Source: Cellvibrio sp. (GTDB lineage: Bacteria; Pseudomonadota; Gammaproteobacteria; Pseudomonadales; Cellvibrionaceae). From it: a stretch of DNA of 34,571 bases. Below, piece after piece: positions 15,502-24,305 of this stretch (positions are counted from its first letter, which is position 1; the number at the start of each line of letters is the position of its first letter). The notes beneath the pieces were generated by a model that was not told the origin of the DNA, searched no databases, and saw only the letters and a program-made list of their open reading frames with translations. Position numbers and translations under genes: made by a program. The stretch spans positions 1 through 34,571 of the forward strand of contig JADJRD010000016.1 in NCBI GenBank assembly GCA_016712405.1, read 5' to 3'.

Positions 15502-15990
15502 CTAGTTTTTATTTGGCACTAACTCATATTCAAATTCGTATGTATGCTTTCCATTTTCAATTTTTATAGACATTTTACCTGAAATACCACTTAGCTCTCC
15601 CGAGCCAGAATCAGGAACAACCTCAAGCACCAAATTGTCTTTACCACGATTCATTGTGCCGAAGTGTTGTAATACAAAACTACCTTTTTTACCTGACAAT
15701 AAACCACTTACTTGCTCTATGGCAACGTAACCGGCTGAACCTTTTGTTGCAGTCATTGCACTCAGCATTTCACCTTTGCTTGTAGCCTCTAAAGCACCTG
15801 AAAATGTTTTATCAATGGACATGCGACCAAAATTGATTCCCTCATTTCCTTTTGCATAGAAATCCATAGGTTGTAATTTTATTTGGAACTCACCTGAAAC
15901 TTTCATTGTATTTCCTTTTTCCATAGCGGATGTGTATGAGGCAAAAAACATTAGACATAATAGAGAAAACGATAATTTTAACTTCTGCAT
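15502..15990 (-). CDS. secreted DUF3224-family protein
   Basis: 162 residues. Signal peptide MQKLKLSFSLLCLMFFASYTSA (cleavage near 22). The mature part is all-beta and shows family hallmarks: MKVSGEFQIKLQPMD, FSGALEATSKGEML, YVAIEQVSGLLSGKKGSF, LQHFGTMNRGKDNLVLEVVP and DSGSGELSGISGKMSI. DUF3224 proteins are small beta-barrels of unknown function, often cytoplasmic; here export is predicted. The stop TAG falls three bases before attC2. About 90 bases separate the start from the cassette boundary, enough for a promoter of its own. Confidence 0.88.
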   Translation of the reverse strand: MQKLKLSFSLLCLMFFASYTSAMEKGNTMKVSGEFQIKLQPMDFYAKGNEGINFGRMSIDKTFSGALEATSKGEMLSAMTATKGSAGYVAIEQVSGLLSGKKGSFVLQHFGTMNRGKDNLVLEVVPDSGSGELSGISGKMSIKIENGKHTYEFEYELVPNKN

Positions 15991-16080
15991 TGCTAAACCC
16001 TTGGAAGCATTGTTGACGGAAGCGAAATAATATCTTTAGCTTATGTCAGATAGTGTCAGTAGTGAATTAATTGGCCAGCA

Positions 16081-16210
16081 TAACGTTAAGGTAACCGGCA
16101 GTTTTTGTGTTGCGCTTATGTGTTACACACAATGAGCACCGCGAATGCAGAAGCGCAACAGAAAAACTGTCCAGTGGAGCGAAGCGGAACGATGGTTGAC
16201 CGCCTTGTTA
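16081..16210 (-). other. attC1 (type a)
   Basis: TAACGTTAAGGTAACCGG ... GCCTTGTTA, 130 bp, GCGCTTA/AAGCGCAAC arms. The only type-a site near attI; its terminal arms resemble attC25 and attC19. Confidence 0.92.
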
Positions 16211-16219
16211 AAAGACTGT

Positions 16220-16579
16220 TCACAAAATCGAAACCGCTTTAAAAAGAAAAAAGGTTCCTACAATTGAAAGTGCCAGCGTTACTACACCTAGAAAAACGCC
16301 TGAATAATTTTCAAAAGCATCGCCGCCGATAAATACTACAACTGGAATTAATAAAATTGGTACCGCTATGGAAAGGCCATAAAATAATATGCCTTTACCC
16401 AAGGGTTCTATGGCTGGATGAATACCAGCTAAGGAAAGCGCTCGCAGTTTATAGTAAGCCAAGAAAAGTAAAATAGAAAATATTAACGGAAAAATCAGCT
16501 GAACTGACATTCCGACCAATTTCTCGAATAGCATACTCAATATTTGATTTTTTTGTTCTTCGTCCATATGAGTTCTCAT
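16220..16579 (-). CDS. four-helix membrane protein of first cassette C1
   Basis: The start is chosen at ATG 16579-16577 because the next upstream in-frame codons (MNKLLN) lie in attI. 119 residues: a charged N-terminus (MRTHMDEEQKNQ), then hydrophobic stretches at about 25-43 (LIFPLIFSILLFLAYY), 66-86 (ILFYGLSIAVPILLIPVVVF) and 95-115. No SD fits in the 7 bases after the boundary. Being nearest attI it is the most recently acquired and should be best expressed from Pc. Family unknown. Confidence 0.75.
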   Translation of the reverse strand: MRTHMDEEQKNQILSMLFEKLVGMSVQLIFPLIFSILLFLAYYKLRALSLAGIHPAIEPLGKGILFYGLSIAVPILLIPVVVFIGGDAFENYSGVFLGVVTLALSIVGTFFLFKAVSIL

Positions 16580-16586
16580 ATTTAAC
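16580..16586 (-). other. attI recombination core (attI/C1 junction)
   Basis: Plus-strand ATTTAAC is GTTAAAT on the minus strand, matching the G^TTRRRY core. It is the last such core before intI and the first cassette gene starts directly after it, as for the other cassettes. The rest of attI should lie at 16587 to about 16660. Confidence 0.65.
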
Positions 16587-16650
16587 AGTTTATTCAAAAG
16601 TTTAAACTTTATATTTACAGCATTTGATCGAAGACTTTTTTAAAAAGCTC

Positions 16651-16681
16651 AATATCATCAAAGGGTTAAGCTGTCTGACAA
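16651..16681 (-). promoter_or_regulatory. candidate cassette promoter Pc
   Basis: Minus strand TTGTCA (16681-16676) and GATATT (16656-16651), spacer 19. It points towards the array from the expected position. The long spacer makes it a weak candidate; no better pair was found. Confidence 0.25.
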
Positions 16682-16740
16682 AAGAAAGCTGTAGATATGC
16701 CGTTTAATAGTTTCGTAAATATACAGTTTGTAAAAAATCT

Positions 16741-16769
16741 TTGCCATCTTAGAAATCTGGCGTTATAGT
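16741..16769 (+). promoter_or_regulatory. intI promoter
   Basis: TTGCCA (16741-16746), 17-base spacer, TATAGT (16764-16769): each hexamer matches five of six sigma70 consensus bases. The start of transcription would be near 16776, with GGAGG at 16800-16804 and the intI ATG at 16811. Confidence 0.65.
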
Positions 16770-16780
16770 TCGCGCCAGAT
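16755..16780. promoter_or_regulatory. inverted repeat over the intI -10 (putative operator)
   Basis: ATCTGGCG (16755-16762), 10 bases, CGCCAGAT (16773-16780): perfect 8-bp arms whose spacer holds the TATAGT -10. The layout suits a repressor dimer. It is not a canonical LexA box (CTG-N10-CAG); here CTG and CAG are 16 apart. Confidence 0.6.
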
Positions 16781-16810
16781 AGGAAATCTACTTGCAACCG
16801 GAGGTGCATC

Positions 16811-17796
16811 ATGGAAGATGTCAAAGTTCCCATTCCCGCTAAACCCATCAAATTTATTGATCAGTTCCGAGCGTTTATACGTCTAGATGGCAAAAGTTAC
16901 GCGACCGAGAATACCTATGTCTATTGGGTTAAGCAATATATTACCTTCAATAATAAAACACATCCCTCTCAATTAGCGGGTGCTGAAGTTACTGATTTTT
17001 TAACGCATCTTGCCTTGAAAATGAATACGTCACCTAATACGCAAAAAACAGCGTTAAATGCGTTGATGTTTCTCTATAACCGATTTTTAAAGCAGCCTAT
17101 TGATAAGTTGGATTTTCATTACGCTAAAAAACCTGTACGTACTCCTACGGTATTTACCCATCTAGAAGCGGTAGATGTTATCAATAATTTGGAAATGCCT
17201 TATCAACTGATGGCGAAATTAATGTATGGCAGTGGTTTAAGAATTTCAGAGGCATTACGTTTACGTGTTAAAGATATTGATTTCGGTATGGGTTATATTA
17301 TTGTTCGGGACGGTAAAGGTGCGAAGGACAGAACTACACTTCTGCCAAAATCGACGATTACTGATTTAAAAAATCAAATTATTGTGGTTGCGAAATTATT
17401 GGATTTTGATATCCATCGCGGCGTTGGTCCTGTATATATGCCGCACCTATTGGAAAAAAAATATCCCGATGCGGGACATTCATTGGCCTGGCAATTTGTT
17501 TTCCCCTCAGAAAGCATCAGTCAGGATCCGCGTGTGAACGTCATGCGTCGGCACCATCTTTACAGCACAACGCTGCAAATGCATGTGAAAAAGCGATCAA
17601 AGCAGCGCGCATCAATAAGTTAGCCAGTTGCCACACCTTCCGTCATTCCTTCGCCACTCGTTTATTGCAGTCCAAATACGACTTGAAACAAATCCAAACG
17701 TTAATGGGGCACAGTGATATTCGGACGACGGAAATCTACCTGCATGTGTTGGATGAGTTGGGGGATAAGGTCAAAAGTCCACTGGATGAGCTTTGA
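16811..17796 (+). pseudogene. intI: integron integrase (tyrosine recombinase), one frameshift
   Basis: ATG 16811 follows GGAGG by six bases. Residues 1-100 form the SAM-like N-terminal domain (FIRLDGKSYATENTYVYWV). The catalytic part has the Arg of MYGSGLRISEALRLRVKDID. The integron-specific insertion follows, around GVGPVYMPHLLEKKYPDAG with AWQFVFPSE. After the frame change comes HTFRHSFATRLL (H-x-x-R) and HSDIRTTEIYLHVLDEL with the nucleophile Tyr. The frame breaks only at an A-run (17588-17592) one base short. With that base restored the protein is about 328 residues, ends at TGA 17796 and has all catalytic residues, so it is probably functional in the real genome. It binds folded single-stranded attC and recombines it with attI. 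Confidence 0.93.
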
Positions 17797-17840
17797 GGAT
17801 GATATTTGCGATAAGGCTGCATTCTTTGCTTGGCGTTGCT

Positions 17841-17890
17841 GGTTAAATAAGGCACAATCGCCGCCGCTTTTAACCCCTGTGATGACAGGT
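17841..17890 (+). promoter_or_regulatory. candidate infA promoter
   Basis: TTGGCG (about 17831-17836), 17 bases, CACAAT (about 17854-17859), four of six matches each, between intI and infA. AGAGGA lies just upstream of the infA ATG. Weak call. Confidence 0.25.
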
Positions 17891-17914
17891 CAAACAACCA
17901 GAGGATAGTGCCGC

Positions 17915-18133
17915 ATGGCGAAAGATGATTGCATAGAATTTGACGGTGAAGTGGTCGATACGCTTCCCAATACGACTTTCCGCGTAAAGTTGGAAAATGG
18001 CCACGTTGTAATGGCGCACATATCAGGCAAGATGCGTAAAAACTACATCCGCATCCTGACCGGGGACAAAGTAAAAGTTGAAATGACCCCCTACGACCTG
18101 ACCAAAGGTCGAATCACCTACCGGGCAAGATGA
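17915..18133 (+). CDS. infA: translation initiation factor IF-1
   Basis: 72 residues, full length and intact. One S1/OB-fold domain: MAKDDCIEFDGEVVDTLPN, FRVKLENGHVVMAHISGKMR, KNYIRILTGDKVKVEMTPYD and the basic end KGRITYRAR. IF-1 binds the ribosomal A site with IF-2 and IF-3 during initiation. AGAGGA precedes the ATG, and a strong terminator follows within 15 bases, so it is monocistronic. It marks the junction where the integron platform meets core chromosome. Confidence 0.97.
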   Translation: MAKDDCIEFDGEVVDTLPNTTFRVKLENGHVVMAHISGKMRKNYIRILTGDKVKVEMTPYDLTKGRITYRAR

Positions 18134-18143
18134 TCCTCCCGCA

Positions 18144-18169
18144 AACCCTGTCGAATGACAGGGTTTTTT
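18144..18169 (+). terminator. rho-independent terminator of infA
   Basis: Stem ACCCTGTC / GACAGGGT with GAAT loop, followed by T6 (18164-18169). Confidence 0.92.
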
Positions 18170-18176
18170 GTTTCTG

Positions 18177-18320
18177 GGTTCCCCACTTTGAAAAAGGGGG
18201 GCTAGGGGGGATTTAAAATCCTCATAAAAACTGACCATCTTAAATCCCTCCCAACCTCCCTTTGTTAAAGGGAGGAGCTAGTCCCCTCCCCTGGCAAGGG
18301 GAGGGTTAGGGTGGGGTCTT
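18177..18320. repeat. interspersed G/C-run palindromic repeat (MITE-like)
   Basis: CCCCACTTTGAAAAAGGGG then GGGGGGATTTAA, a spacer, and the complementary TTAAATCCCTCCCAACCTCC with CTTTGTTAAAGGGAGG; a third arm CCCCTCCCCTGGCAAGGGG follows. A related element occurs at 29888-29990. It fills most of the infA to 18428 gap. Such repeats are common intergenic elements; mobility here is not shown. Confidence 0.7.
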
Positions 18321-18427
18321 TTGCTCAAGTGATGTTTTGTAAGGCTTCTTCTTTTTTAAGCTACACTTTGCCACAATCCCCCGGCGCTTTACCCTAAAAC
18401 TCACTCAATGAAATCAGGAGTATTGAT

Positions 18428-19273
18428 ATGTCGGCCTTCTCATTACGTTTGTTAGCTGCTCTTTGTCTATGTTCATCCGTTTCCCTGGCATGGGCAGGCC
18501 CCAAACTGACGCAGGCATGGCAAGTTGAAGGTTTGGCAACCCCCGAATCAGTTCTGGTTCACTCATTGAAAGAGAAGACCTATGTGTTTGTATCCCTAAT
18601 TGACGGCGATCCCAGTGCGATGGATAACAAAGGTGGGATTGCCCTGATTGGCCTTACAGGTGAGGCTATAAATAAGAACTGGGTAACTGGGTTGAGTGCG
18701 CCCAAAGGCATGGCAGCGAAAGATAACCTACTCTATGTTTCCGACATTAATGATCTGGTCGTGATTGATATTGCCAATGCTAAAGTCGCTGCACGTTACC
18801 CAGCTGCTGGTTCCGAATTTTTGAATGATGTCGCCGTGAATAAAGCGGGGGAAGTATTCGTATCAGATACTCGAACTAAAAAAATCTATCAATTAAAAAA
18901 TGACAAACTGGACGTATTTCTGGAAAACGTCGACAACGCTAACGGTTTGGCATTTATTGAATCGGGTATGTTAGTGGGCGCAGGTAAAGAACTACAGTTG
19001 GTTGATAACGATAAAAAAATAACCCTGTTGGCAACAGGTTTTGGTGAAAATATTGATGGCATTGAGCAGGTGAAAGCTGGAGAGTTTGTAGTGTCTTGCT
19101 GGCCAGGGTTGATCTATTACGTCGATGCTAAAGGGCAATTAACACAATTAATTGATTCACGTGCGGATCAAATCAATACAGCGGATATTGGATATGATCC
19201 AGCAGGAAAATTAGTCCTGGTGCCCAACTTTTTCAAAAATACAGTTACCGCATACCAATTGATCAATTACTGA
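18428..19273 (+). CDS. exported SMP-30/NHL-like beta-propeller protein
   Basis: 281 residues, intact. CAGGAG precedes the ATG by 8-9 bases. Signal peptide MSAFSLRLLAALCLCSSVSLAWA. The mature protein is made of repeated strands of propeller type: LTGLSAPKGMA-like LSAPKGMAAKDNLLYVSD, GSEFLNDVAVNKAGEVFVSD, NVDNANGLAFIESGMLVG, IEQVKAGEFVVSCWPGL and INTADIGYDPAGKLVLVP. This fits a six-bladed SMP-30/gluconolactonase-like propeller in the periplasm. Substrate unknown. Confidence 0.85.
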   Translation: MSAFSLRLLAALCLCSSVSLAWAGPKLTQAWQVEGLATPESVLVHSLKEKTYVFVSLIDGDPSAMDNKGGIALIGLTGEAINKNWVTGLSAPKGMAAKDNLLYVSDINDLVVIDIANAKVAARYPAAGSEFLNDVAVNKAGEVFVSDTRTKKIYQLKNDKLDVFLENVDNANGLAFIESGMLVGAGKELQLVDNDKKITLLATGFGENIDGIEQVKAGEFVVSCWPGLIYYVDAKGQLTQLIDSRADQINTADIGYDPAGKLVLVPNFFKNTVTAYQLINY

Positions 19274-19302
19274 AGCGCTAACAACTCAAACAGGATGTAA
19301 AT

Positions 19303-22300
19303 TTGTTTAAGGGTCAACAAAGAAAAAGACATTCAAAAAATATTGGGCAGTCCCTTGTAAGCAAGTGTCTGCCCTTTGTATGTTTGCTGATATTTTTTTT
19401 CAGTTATTCAGCTTACGCTGCACAAAAATCTGCTCATTTTTCGTTTCGCCACATATCACCCGATCAAGTAGCAGGCATAGGTTATATCAATTCCATAGCG
19501 CAAGACAAAACCGGATTCATTTGGTTTGGTGGCGCCAATGGCTTGGCGAGGTACGATGCTTACGATATTAAAATTCATCGGCATGATGAAAATGATCGCA
19601 ACAGCTTAAGTCACAATTACATAAATGATTTATTGGTAGCAGAACAGGGTGATTTATGGGTCGCTACCCGACGAGGATTAAATTATTTTGATGCATCCAA
19701 ACAACAATTCACACAATGGTCGATTAAAAGTCCGTTAGATCAAGATATAGAGTCAGTTGATTTACTGTCACTGGCCTACAAAGATACCAACACATTATGG
19801 CTGGGTACACGTGATGGTTTGGTTGAATTTGATATTAACTCTCAGCAGCAAACCTACAAACCCATTGCCTTATTGAACGAAAATACTAACTCAATGATAT
19901 GGTCAATGGTAAGTGACGCTCGCGGTTATCTGTGGTTGGCGACCAGTAAATCGGGCGTAATTCGCTGGAATCCGAGCACAGGTGAATCAAAACAATATAA
20001 TCAATCATTAGGAAAATATTTTTTAGATGTACGTCAAATCTATCAAGATAAACATCAAAATATTTGGGCCGCCAGTTACGAAGCGGGACTATTCAAATGG
20101 AATCCTGCGAACGACCTCTTTGAAAAAGTGGAACATGTAAAAAATGAAAAAAATGCCGTTGAAAAAAGTTTGACGGTTTGGTCAGTGTTGGAAGACTCGT
20201 TTGGTAATCTTTGGGTGGGAGATGGCAGCGCAGTTTACCATCGTCCTTTAGGTGAGAAATCCTTTACCCGATTTGCCTATTCCGAACAATATCCAAAATC
20301 ACCTGGCAACTATGTAGTAAACGAATTATACGAAGACCACTCCGGAAATATCTGGCTAGGATATTTCCCATCCGGTGTGGACGTGATTGATAGGCAGGCA
20401 TCCGTATTTCGAAATTATCGACACGATTCTACAAATCGAAATAGTCTTACTGATGGTGGCGTGCTTTCAGCAATTAAAGATGGTAACGACAATTTATGGA
20501 TTGGCACTGGTTATGGTTTAAATTATTTTAATAAGCGGCGTGAAAAATTTTCTCGCTATGAATTTGATCCAAACAATACTAATGGTTTGAGTGGTAATAC
20601 CATTTTATCAGCGGCGATTGATAAGAATGAAAATTTGTGGTTAGGAATTTGGTCGGGCGGCCTTAACCAATTGCATATTCCAACGGGACAATTTACCCAT
20701 TATCTGCCCGATCCAACCAACCCCAATGCAATTTTGGGAAAAGAAGTCTGGTCCGTAATCGTTGATCAAAAGGGATTTGTATGGGTGGCAACCGAAGTGG
20801 CTATTAATCGGTTTGATCCGCAAACAAAAAACATTTCGGCGCTACTTGCCTAAGTCTGAACAAATGGAAGGCGATAAAGTTTTGTATTCACGAGCCGTTT
20901 ATCAGGATAAACAAGGGCAGATTTGGGCGGGTTCGATTCGTGGTTTGTACTTGATTAATCCTGAATCGGGTGAGTTCACTCGTTTTCATCATCACAAAGG
21001 GAATACAACATCATTAAGCGATGATTATGTCTTTTCTATCTATGAAGATTCGCGTGGCAATTTTTGGGTGGGTACAGATGGTGGTTTGAATGTGATGAAC
21101 CGCAAAACCGGTGAATTTCAATCCTACAAAACACCCGATGGATTATCCGACGATGTGGTGTCAGGTATTATTGAAGACGATTTTGGTTTTTTGTGGTTGG
21201 GTACGCAAAAGGGACTGTCCCGTTTTAATCTTGATACAAAAGAATTTCGCAATTTCGATAAGCGTCACGGGTTAATGGATAATTTATTCAATCGTAATTC
21301 ACCGGTAAAAATGAGCACCGGTGAATTGTTTTTTGGTAACAGCAAAGGTTTTGTGTTGTTTAATCCTGTCGACATAGAAACCAATCCCTATATACCGCCA
21401 GTCGTGTTTACAGGGCTATCCATTTTTAATAAAGAAGTAGTTCCCGGCAATAAAAAATCACCCTTAAAAAATGCAATTTCACACACAAGCGAATTGTATT
21501 TAACCGTTGAACATACAGTTTTTACTTTGGAGTTTTCAGCGTTAAATTATCAAATGCCGGAAGAAAATCGTTATATGTATCGATTAAACGGTTTTGATAA
21601 AGACTGGATATCGGCAGGTAATCGACATTCAGTGACCTACACCAATCTGGATGCGGGGCAATACAGATTTGAAGTCAAAGCCAGTAATAACGACGGGGTT
21701 TGGAATCCAGAACCTGCAGCACTGGTCATTCATGTTGCGCCTTCTTGGTGGGCAACGGGTTGGGCTTACGCAGTCTATGCCGCGATTTTATTCATGTTGT
21801 TATTCTTGATTTGGCGAACTCAAAAAATGCGTTTGTTTTTTGAAAGGCAACAAGTCGAACAAGAGCGTTCACTAGTTAGGCGCTTGCAAGAAATTGATAA
21901 GTTAAAAGATGAATTTTTAGCGAACACTTCACATGAATTGCGCACACCACTCAATGGCATTATTGGGTTAGCCGACTCCTCACGCGATGGTGTAGAAGGT
22001 GAGGTGTCAGAGTCTATTCGTCATAGCTTGGGATGAATTGTCAGTAGTGGCAAACGTTTATCTTCTTTGGTTGACGACATTCTCGATTTTTCAAAATTAC
22101 GAAATAAGGGTTTAACACTGCATAAAAAAGTGCTGGATTTATCCGTATTAGTCGATGTGGTCATCAGTTTAATCAAGCCCTTGATCGGCGATAAAAAAAT
22201 TATTCTGGAAAACCGTTTAGCCAATGAATTTCCGGGAGTGATTGCTGACGAAGACCGATTGTTGCAAGTGCTTTATAATTTAATTGGCAATGCAGTGAAA

Positions 22301-23884
22301 TTTACGGATCAAGGCTATGTTCGAATTGAAGCTAAAATCGCTGAAAATAATCTTGGGATTTATATTCAGGATACAGGTATCGGCATTCCCGAAGAAAAGT
22401 TGTCAGAAATATTCGAAGCTTTTCAACAAGTCGACGGACATCTTGAACGTCATCATGGCGGCACGGGCTTGGGTCTATCCATTTCCAAACAATTAATTGA
22501 ATTGCACGGAGGAGTATTGACGGTAGAGTCAACACTTGGGGCTGGCTCAATCTTTTGTTTTACTTTGCCCTATACCAAAGATTTACCGAAACCAGAGGTG
22601 ACACGAAGCGCTGACTTAATGCGAAACGCAGTTCAGCTAATCAACATTGAACGCAATCACCTAATGGAAATGAACGATGTCATTGAATCCGAAAAGCAGG
22701 GTGCTCACATATTGGTGGTGGATGATGATGCGCTTAATCGAAAAGTCTTAACCAATTATTTAAGTTTTCGCGATTATCGTGTGAGTGAAGCAGGTTCTGG
22801 CGAAGAAGCGATTGCGATAGTGGAAAAAGCAAATGATGTAGATTTAGTACTGTTGGACATCATGATGCCAAGATTATCCGGTTACGAAACCTGTAAGCGA
22901 TTGCGCATGGCATATCCCACACATGAATTGCCTATTATTTTCTTAACCGCACGTAATCAAACCAATGACATGGTGATGGGGTTTGATGTCGGAGGAAATG
23001 ATTATTTAACCAAGCCGATTGAAAAAGAAGAATTATTAGCCAGAGTGGCTACCCATTTGCAATTGTTAGATGCCTCGCGACATCTGGACAAAAAAGTAGC
23101 GGAACGAACTCAGGAATTACATAAAACCAACGAAGGTTTACGTTTAGCGCAACAGCGTTTACATGATGCCTATTTAAAAATTGAAGAAGCCAGTTTGACG
23201 GATCATTTAACGGGATTACACAATCGCCGCTTTTTAACCAAATCAATCATCAGTGATATCGCTTTGGTAGATCGCAGTTATCAGGATGGGTTGCAATCGC
23301 ATAAAACGCCTATGGCAATTGCGGATCAAGATATAGTCTTTGCAGTATTGGATGTCGATTTATTTAAAGATATTAATGACACTTATGGTCATGCCGCAGG
23401 CGATAAATTATTAGAACAATTAAGCCGTTTGTTAGAAAAAAATCTGCGCGATTCTGATTATGTGATTCGTTGGGGCGGCGAAGAATTTCTAATTGTATTT
23501 CGTCTGTGTTCGCGCGATTCCGTCAGTGAAATGGTGGAGCGCATACGTCAATCGGTTGCACAGTATTCATTTGATATTGGTAATGGCCGAATGATTCATC
23601 GTAGCTGTTCGATTGGTTTTGCCGCTTATCCATTTTATCCGCATCAGCCAGCGGCATTAACTTGGGAGCAGGTAGTGGATACCGCAGACAGAGCGCTCTA
23701 TATTGCCAAACGCTCTGGTCGAAACTGTTGGGTCAATATTTCATTTACTGGTGATTTACATCAAACGCCAATCAACCCAGCAGTACAACAAAATTTGCCC
23801 GTCTTATTTGCCCTAAATCAATTGCATATTAGCAGTTCCGTAAATCGGGATCTGTTAGTGGTTGATGCTAAAATTCACGATTAG
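19303..23884 (+). pseudogene. hybrid two-component sensor with regulator propeller and GGDEF output, interrupted twice
   Basis: Reconstructed length about 1,527 residues. The start is TTG 19303 with AGGA upstream, then a signal peptide (to about residue 38). Periplasmic regulator-propeller repeats (IWFGGANGLARYD, LWVATRRGLNYFD, LWLGTRDGLVEFD and so on) run to about 21300. A Y_Y_Y domain follows (about 21550-21745, YRLNGFDKDWISAGNRHSV), one membrane segment (21755-21818), HisKA with SHELRTPLNGII (His near 21932), HATPase_c (NAVKFTDQG, DTGIGIPEEKL, GGTGLGLSI), REC (VVDDDALNR, LLDIMMP, LTKPI; 22708-23060) and GGDEF (23185-23760) with GGEEF and the RDSD inhibitory site. Breaks: an A-run one base too long (20826-20831) and an in-frame TGA at 22034-22036. 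It probably links an extracellular signal to phosphorelay and c-di-GMP synthesis. Confidence 0.92.
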
Positions 23885-23887
23885 CCA

Positions 23888-23972
23888 GTCATCCCTGCAA
23901 AAGCAGGGATCCAGCCTTTGATTTTACTTCGTCATCCCTGCGAAAGCAGGATCCACCCTTTGATGTTATTTT
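23888..23972. repeat. two tandem palindromic repeats, 43-bp period
   Basis: GTCATCCCTGC-AAAAGCAGGGATCCA at 23888-23913 and GTCATCCCTGCGAAAGCAGG at 23931-23950, each followed by a similar CCTTTGAT tail. The arms ATCCCTGC/GCAGGGAT form hairpins between convergent genes, a common intergenic repeat type. The second copy lacks one G. Confidence 0.85.
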
Positions 23973-23977
23973 TCCTT

Positions 23978-24286
23978 TCAATCAGGTTTATTTTTTTCAA
24001 ACGCTTCTAATTGTTCTTTGCTGGCTTCGCGTTGGTAATCTCGCTTCCAGTCTTCATAAGGCATGCCATAAATACGCTCACGCACATCGTCTTGTATCAA
24101 TTCAATACCATCTTCTTTTGCTGCTGCCAAATACCATTTGCTCAAACAATTCCGACAAAACCCGGCAAGATTCATCAGGTCAATATTCTGCACATCTCTA
24201 CGGCTATCCAAATGTTCCAGAAGCCGACGAAATGCCGCCGCTTCAAGTTTTTCTTGAGTGGAAATTGGTAAGTTTTTAATGTTCAT
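23978..24286 (-). CDS. DUF1244 family protein
   Basis: 102 residues, intact. Matches DUF1244 throughout: AAAFRRLLEHLDSRRDVQNI, DLMNLAGFCRNCLSKWY with the conserved C-x-x-C, and ERIYGMPYEDWKRDYQ. Small cytoplasmic alpha-helical protein of unknown function, widespread in Proteobacteria; the Cys pair suggests metal or redox chemistry (inference). Third gene of the hscC operon, 19 bases after the J/RDD gene. Confidence 0.92.
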   Translation of the reverse strand: MNIKNLPISTQEKLEAAAFRRLLEHLDSRRDVQNIDLMNLAGFCRNCLSKWYLAAAKEDGIELIQDDVRERIYGMPYEDWKRDYQREASKEQLEAFEKNKPD

Positions 24287-24305
24287 GTTTATCTCGTTGA
24301 AACAG

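Larger units (their letters stand above)
1..16586 (-). mobile_element. sedentary chromosomal integron cassette array (26 cassettes, 25 attC sites)
   Basis: A run of 25 related imperfect palindromes of about 70-130 bp is spaced every 0.4-1 kb (2 kb where an IS is inserted). On the minus strand each begins with TAACA(A) and ends with (C)GTTA, as attC sites do, and all share one orientation. Genes between them lie on the minus strand, each followed by its attC, and the array begins next to a divergently transcribed integron integrase. High similarity among attC sites and the array size point to a sedentary rather than a mobile integron. The array continues past the left window edge. Cassettes are numbered here C1 (next to attI) to C26 (left edge). 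About a third of the cassettes have no intact gene. Confidence 0.95.

Noticed and set aside
1..16586. CRISPR array interpretation of the evenly spaced repeats
   Set aside because: Repeats are 70-130 bp palindromes with attC cores, spacers of 300-900 bp with genes, and an adjacent integron integrase.
16711..16726. LexA-like box (TTTCGTAAATATACAG) upstream of intI
   Set aside because: Only the right half matches CTG-N10-CAG; too weak to call.
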